Source: Hysterium pulicare CBS 123377
Taxonomy: Eukaryota; Ascomycota; Dothideomycetes; Hysteriales; Hysteriaceae
DNA length: 45,651 nt
Assembly: GCA_000467715.1 (NCBI GenBank)
Contig: AJFK01000179.1
Span: forward strand, 1 to 45,651
Direction: 5' to 3'
Part shown: positions 41,111 to 45,651 of the stretch, one piece after another
Position numbering within the stretch: the stretch's first letter is position 1
How the letters are laid out: every line of letters starts with the position of its first letter
Notes under the pieces: generated by a model
What the model was told of the DNA's origin: nothing
The model's input: the letters and a program-made list of their open reading frames with translations, nothing else
Database searches by the model: none
Made by a program: the position numbers and the translations under genes

Positions 41111-41993
41111 TCACTCCTCCTGAATGTCTTCACTGTCGTGAACCACTGCAACATCACTGGACGTGAATTATTAGCAGTGTCCATAGTACCTTTGAGAATA
41201 ACTTACGAAGCGGGAGATGACCTATGCCCAGTTGTAGGATCCGAGTGATCATGATACTCGCAGAGATTGCGTTTCTTGTATCCGACCCATTGATTCTGGA
41301 TCATGATTCTGCCAGGCACTCTGCCCCTCTCCTTCCAAATCAAGATGACGTCTAACAGAAATTCATTTGGAAGCCACATATCATTCTTTTTGAGCTCGTC
41401 GAGGGGATAGCCCTCTGCAAAGAATTGCGCGAGGAATTTCCGGAGAGGTGACCCGTCGAGCGTATTTTCGTAGACGTAATTGAGACAGTCCGTAGGGTAT
41501 GTCCATTCCATGCCCAATTTTGTGTAAGTGAGATCCATTACAGCATTGCATAGCCCTGGAGCGCCGCGGACGTCTCCGAAGACGAATGTTTGGAAAAGGA
41601 CGTCGGTCGTAATAGGTACCTTTCCGTCCTTGACCGTGCCATGCGAGAAAAGCATCTGAGTATTGACCCAATTATAGAAGATCCGGAAGACTTCGACATT
41701 GTCTTCAGGCAACTTAATGAATCCAGATGTCCCCTCTCGAAAAGGGCCATTGAGCGCCGCCCGGAAGTACGAAGAGTAGAAACACAGTAGACCTTTGTAG
41801 ACCTGGAATCTGCATTCGGAAACTCCTGTTCCCACGATGACCGTTACGATGTGGTTGTGGGCATAACTGGTAGGCACTGTTAGTATGGTCCCGCGTCGTC
41901 CCTTGCTTATGATTTCACTTACGGAGGAGCTGTCTTGCGAAACGGACATGGTGGGGCCCCGAACTTTCCGGGCCTGTACTCCTGGGCAGCCAT
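41111..41993 (-). CDS. BTB/POZ domain protein (paralogue 2)
   Basis: Minus-strand exons 41993-41923, 41866-41207, 41156-41111; introns 56 bp (GTAAGT, branch ACTAACA, CCAG) and 50 bp; 258 aa. Start MAAQEYRPGKFGAPPCPFRK. BTB domain: IVTVIVGTGVSECRFQVYKGLLCFYSSYFRAAL, then IKLPEDNVEVFRIFYNWVNTQ, and a helical extension (TFVFGDVRGAPGLCNAVMDL, YVYENTLDGSPLRKFLAQFF) collinear with paralogue 1. The shared end motif CEYHDHSDP is followed by an acidic tail (DVAVVHDSEDIQEE) supplied by the last exon. Reading through both introns gives shorter open alternatives (ATG at 41949, stop at 41203). The spliced model is favoured by strong splice sites and by the match in intron position and phase with paralogue 1. 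Confidence 0.8.
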
Positions 41994-42373
41994 CGCATGC
42001 AAATGCTCGAGACACAAGTGGAAAGATGAGGTCCGAGTACCATGCACTGAGGTGGCGTTGACTGACAGACGTGAGAGGATTACGCGAGGTGAAGGTGTAA
42101 GTCGGAAGAGGAAAATGATAGGACCGAACGGAAGCAACTTCTTGCTTTCAGCAGGTGAACCGGAAAAGCGAGTGAAAGTGAATGCAAGGGCGAGAAAAGT
42201 CCTTGTTAGAAAAGAACGCGAGCACACGCACCGACTATATGAAGGAAGAGAGCGGACACATAGTGAAGCTATCACGAGGCTTCACCAAATTCGATTACCT
42301 ACTTGATGGCCATCTGGTATAATCACACTATCCTAACCCTCCTCTAATCTCAAGCAAAGAGTCATTACTTTTA
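41994..42373. other. Intergenic: BTB paralogue 2 upstream, NUP85 downstream
   Basis: 380 bp. Open frames on both strands (41935-42306 plus, 41919-42275 minus) overlap here. Only the minus one contributes, as exon 1 of the BTB gene. No other feature. Confidence 0.4.
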
Positions 42374-45300
42374 TCAACCCTCGCCTTCCATCCAAGCCCT
42401 CCCAATCTCCTCCGCGATCCCTAATCTAAGGAGTCTAACAACATCCGAACCGCTCGCGTCTTTCCTGAATCCCTTCCGCCAATCCCATGCCCTCTTCGCA
42501 TCATCTACATTACCACCTCTGATCAATACGGCACTGCTTTCCGTCGATTGGCCTTCGCCTCCGGATCCAGACGCGAACATAGAGCTTCCCACCATAGAGA
42601 ACTGGCTTGAGGCTGTTGTGAGATTCGATGTTGATTTGTTGAGCGTTGCGCGTGGAGAAGGAACATCATCGCCATGAGCAGCCGCGAGGGTTGAAAAGAA
42701 GCATTCTTCACACTGGGCGTAGATGAGGGATGGGGCAGTTTCTAGGTCTTCGACTGCAGCGAGTAACGCATAGAGGTGGGCAAGTGTGAAGGTTCGCTTT
42801 GGCTCTAATAGCAGGAACACAAAGTTAGTCATTGTGAACATGAAATAAGGAGAATGCAGACTAACGGTTGACAAAGATGAGCGCTTCTCCAAGCAGCGAC
42901 AGCAGCCCATCTACCTTGACAACAGTCTCTACAGAAGGATCATACAATCCTCCACGAATGCTAGAGGCTGCACTAGAAATGACAACCATGAGAGCGGATC
43001 CAGCTGCACGTCTACGAGAGATTGGCCTGTCGCTTGGTCTCTGACCGGTCGGTGTAAGGAGGTGTTCGTCTCGGAGATCGTAGAACTTCCGGATCGTAGC
43101 GTAGCCGCTGAGGTACGTGGAGAGTATTTGCGCAGCTTCTAGGTCTACACGGGAGAGCTGGGTGAGGGTATGCTTGGGAGAAGTGATAAGGGATTTGAGT
43201 CGGTCATCAAGCTTTAAGATTGGTGGATATGACATGGACTTGACCAAAGAGTGGGAGACCAGGATGTGGAGTACTTCTTGAATCTTGTCCGGATTGTGAG
43301 CTCTGGCGTAATAGATTAAGGTATCTCCATAGTTGTCCGTGTTCTTAGAGAGGTAATCGGCGTATTTCTGATAAAAATTAGCACAAAAATGCAAAGGATG
43401 AAGATTCTTTGCTCTTACAGTAGCGATAGTGCTTGAATGACCAGACAACCCTAATCTATTGCACAACGCCAGTATCTTGTCCACTCGCCCGGTTGAATTT
43501 AGACGAAGATCATTCAGCAGCTTCTCGATCCGATCGTTCGCGGTGTTCTCATCGTCCAGCCTTCCCAGAACTTGAATCGCAAGCTCCCACCCCTCGCGAG
43601 TCGTGTTCCTATCTGAACTCTGTACGATCTCCTTTCTGGAAAGCAGATTGGAGTACCCGATCAACAAGGCATCTTTGCTAATCTCGCTGCGCCTCTCTTC
43701 GTTATAACTCAGAACCATAAGGTCACTCTGGTCAAAATTGTCCATGAGACCATCAGGCTTCTTTAACCAGTCCCCACTGCTAGCCACTTCTGCAACAGCA
43801 GACGAAATCAAAGGGGACCATGCCCGGATGATGTTCAAGAATCCGTCGATGTTGTGTTCAAATATACAAGCCAAAGCGACTTCCGAGGCGTCTGTAGTGT
43901 TGACACTTAGATCCTGCTCTTCATCGTCAACAACGGCAGCCAGCGCGGATGATAGACGTTGACAATATGCTGAGACCGGAGTGAGATCAACGGATCGAGC
44001 TCGATGTGATCGTGACAATGATCGTCGGGAGGCAGCAAGATTATCCTGGGGTGTTTCTTCTTCCTCTCCATTCCACCATATTGTTAGTCCAATCACAGCC
44101 TCAACCCAATCCACAGCTGTCGCGATGATCTCCTCCTCTTCCCCAAGAAGTTGCTTGTAAAGCATGATAAGGTTTTCATAAACGGTCCAAGGAACTTTGC
44201 TTTCAGCTTTGCGGCTGGCAATTCCCAGCTGCAAGTTGGTTTGTGATCGTGACATGCCAAATTTGACGGATGGTTGTTGAGAATGGCTATTTTGTCCAGA
44301 GCTATCCCGTTCCGCGAAGTCCTTCAGATCTGACATAGTCTGGGAAACACGGCGCCTGAAGATATCCCAGTCACTTCCCTTCACGTCCCAATTATCAAAT
44401 TCGACGGCTGGGCAGGACTGGATGAGAACAATTGCTTCCTTAACTGCAGTATTCACATTGACAAGATGGTCGCCCGAATAGCCGTAATCTCCAACATTGT
44501 CAGCAGCGGCTGTCTCTGCAACTTCGAATCGACCACCTTTGAGTAACTTTAGTGTAGCTGAAAAGTTGCCTCTCAACACAGAGTATTTGATAGCTTCCCA
44601 GTAAGCAGGATGCGCAGAATATCCTCGTTGCTCTCTCAATACTAGACCAACCTCTGATGAATTAAGGTGGTAGGTGTTCATCCAATCGAGAAGAACTTTC
44701 GGGATGGGGGTAGTCTGCCGGGCATCTGGAGCACGAGTGGAGACTGCCGAGAAAACTGAAGCGCGACCCTGGCGCGCTGCTTGGCCGGGATAATGTATTT
44801 GTAGAAGTAGATTTGTGAGTTGAGCTGCGTTAGAGATAGGAGTCGCACCGGCGGAACGAGTTGAGGCTGAGAAATTAGCGCCGGAAGAAGGATGAGAAGA
44901 TGTTCGCCATAGTTGATTGAGCTCTTGAGCAACTTGAGAAAGGACCTCAGTTCTCCTTCCTGGAGTATCCGATAGAACAGAGTCTTGTAATTTACCCATG
45001 AGCCGCTCCGTGTCAAGGATCATTTCGTCCGATTCTTGCAATCTTGCACGCTCCGCATTGGGTATCAAAGCCTTCGCTAGGCCTGATAAATCGTATTTGG
45101 ACTGTTTTGCAGCACGGCGCACAAGTGCAGGACTTGATGCGGGCTGTGTGAGTTCGTTTCGCGATCCTCTGAGTCCGCGAGATGAACCAAAGAGAGCGGA
45201 GTCCTTAAGGCCAAATCCCCGTGACGCCGTGGAAACCGAAAATGTGTTCTGCTGTCCGGTCCTGTTGTGGGTCTGGAAATCATCGTCTTCGTCTTCTTCC

Positions 45301-45651
45301 TCCTCAGAACCTTCCTCGTCCTCCTCCATGCGATCCTCGTCCTCCTCGTCCTCGTCCTCGTCCTCTTCCATTTCATCATCTTCCTCATCATCCTCGTCAG
45401 ATGCAAAGGACTGAGGTGGACTACTTCGAGGCGCGGGAAATCCGGTGCGGCCTCGATTTGTGGAATTTGTTGAAGAGGAGGGGACGGCGAATCGGCTGCC
45501 TCCTGGGAATGGGGAGCTTTTAGGAGGAGAGCTGTCAAAGCCAGACTTCTGGAAATTCGGCTTTCTTAAGGGGCCAGGCGTATTGCCGGCATTGAAATGA
45601 GAGCTTCCAAAGACGGACGACGGAGGAGGACCGGCGGGGGGGGGGGGCGGG
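42374..45651 (-). CDS. NUP85: Nucleoporin Nup85 (5' end outside window)
   Basis: Scaffold subunit of the Y-shaped (Nup84/Nup107) complex of the nuclear pore. Minus-strand exons >45651-43419, 43367-42866, 42804-42374; introns 51 and 61 bp; about 1055 codons visible, start not reached. The N-terminal part is disordered: Pro/Ser/Gly-rich with single FG-like pieces (SSVFGSSHF) and a 40-residue Asp/Glu tract (45279-45398). The alpha-solenoid follows, with fungal Nup85 hallmarks HPAYWEAIKYSVLRGNFSATLKLL, WTVYENLIMLYKQLLGEEEEI, WVEAVIGLTIWWNG, KYADYLSKNTDNYGDTLIYYARAHNP, DLEAAQILSTYLSGYATIRKFYDLRDE, SSAASSIRGGLYD and VDGLLSLLGEALIFVNQPKRTF. The 51-nt intron at 43368-43418 is stop-free and a multiple of three, so its retention would add 17 residues; homology of the junction AT|KYADYL favours splicing. 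Confidence 0.9.
45279..45398 (-). repeat. Asp/Glu-coding trinucleotide tract in NUP85
   Basis: About 120 bp of GAN triplets (coding strand) giving some 40 mostly Asp/Glu residues, with near-repeats of GAGGAC. A likely length-variable tract. Confidence 0.8.
45636..45647. repeat. 12-bp G homopolymer at window end
   Basis: G12 inside the Pro-rich N-terminal coding part of NUP85 (polyproline on the coding strand), four bases from the end of the window. Homopolymers of this kind are common assembly break points, and the true length is uncertain. Confidence 0.7.

Noticed and set aside
1-45651. CRISPR arrays, rRNA genes, intact transposons, integrons
   Set aside because: No regularly spaced repeats, rRNA motifs, transposase or reverse transcriptase domains were seen. 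The genome is that of a fungus, where CRISPR is not expected.

Overview
The window is nuclear DNA from a filamentous ascomycete (Pezizomycotina; a leotiomycete-like plant-associated fungus is my guess from gene style, not proven). Genes are separated by 0.2-1.8 kb. Most are broken by introns of about 46-130 bp with GT..AG ends and CTRAY-like branch points, and the proteins include fungal marker families: trifunctional HIS4, a Sln1-type hybrid histidine kinase, ATG2, a HET protein, an AA9 monooxygenase and Nup85. I rebuilt exon joins by hand from splice signals and reading-frame continuity. Several genes that look frame-broken are intact once spliced.

Layout. 1-454: AT-rich, TpA-rich, RIP-like sequence without a credible gene. 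455-1790 (-): epoxide hydrolase. 2476-3702 (-): unrecognised 408-aa protein. 4327-7063 (+): HIS4. 8246-9643 (+): secreted GH10 xylanase with CBM1. 10236-10639 (+): decayed gene for a small probable mitochondrial membrane protein. 10900-11937 (-): unrecognised protein. 13466-17288 (-): seven-exon Sln1-like osmosensor kinase. 19064-19816 (-): fungal hypothetical. 20557-23052 (+): HET protein with two homologous introns. 23207-24179 (-) and 25051-25978 (+): a divergent pair, CE1 acetylxylan esterase and AA9 LPMO. 26174-27004 (-): F-box-like protein. 27308-28218 (+): membrane/coiled-coil hypothetical. 28411-28737 (+): possible heptad-repeat ORF. 29063-35774 (-): ATG2. 36330-38182 (+): ADGF/CECR1-type adenosine deaminase. 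38466-39250 (+) and 41111-41993 (-): two BTB/POZ paralogues flanking a small ABM-fold protein at 40006-40492 (+). 42374->45651 (-): Nup85, whose 5' end lies outside the window.

How it fits together. Housekeeping genes (HIS4, SLN1, ATG2, NUP85) alternate with accessory ones. Three plant cell-wall enzymes (GH10 xylanase, CE1 esterase, AA9 LPMO) lie within 18 kb. The xylanase upstream region and the shared CE1/AA9 intergenic region both carry the 9-mer TTAGCCTAA, which contains the XlnR/Xyr1-type core GGCTAA. The most unusual signal is in the HET gene: its two introns are nearly identical at both ends and share an internal GTACAAAG/CTTTGTAC hairpin, as expected of introner-like elements or a recent intron duplication. 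Other points: a decayed gene with three in-frame TAG codons, a GC-AG intron in ATG2, a 21-bp (heptad) tandem repeat, and two BTB paralogues sharing intron position and phase.
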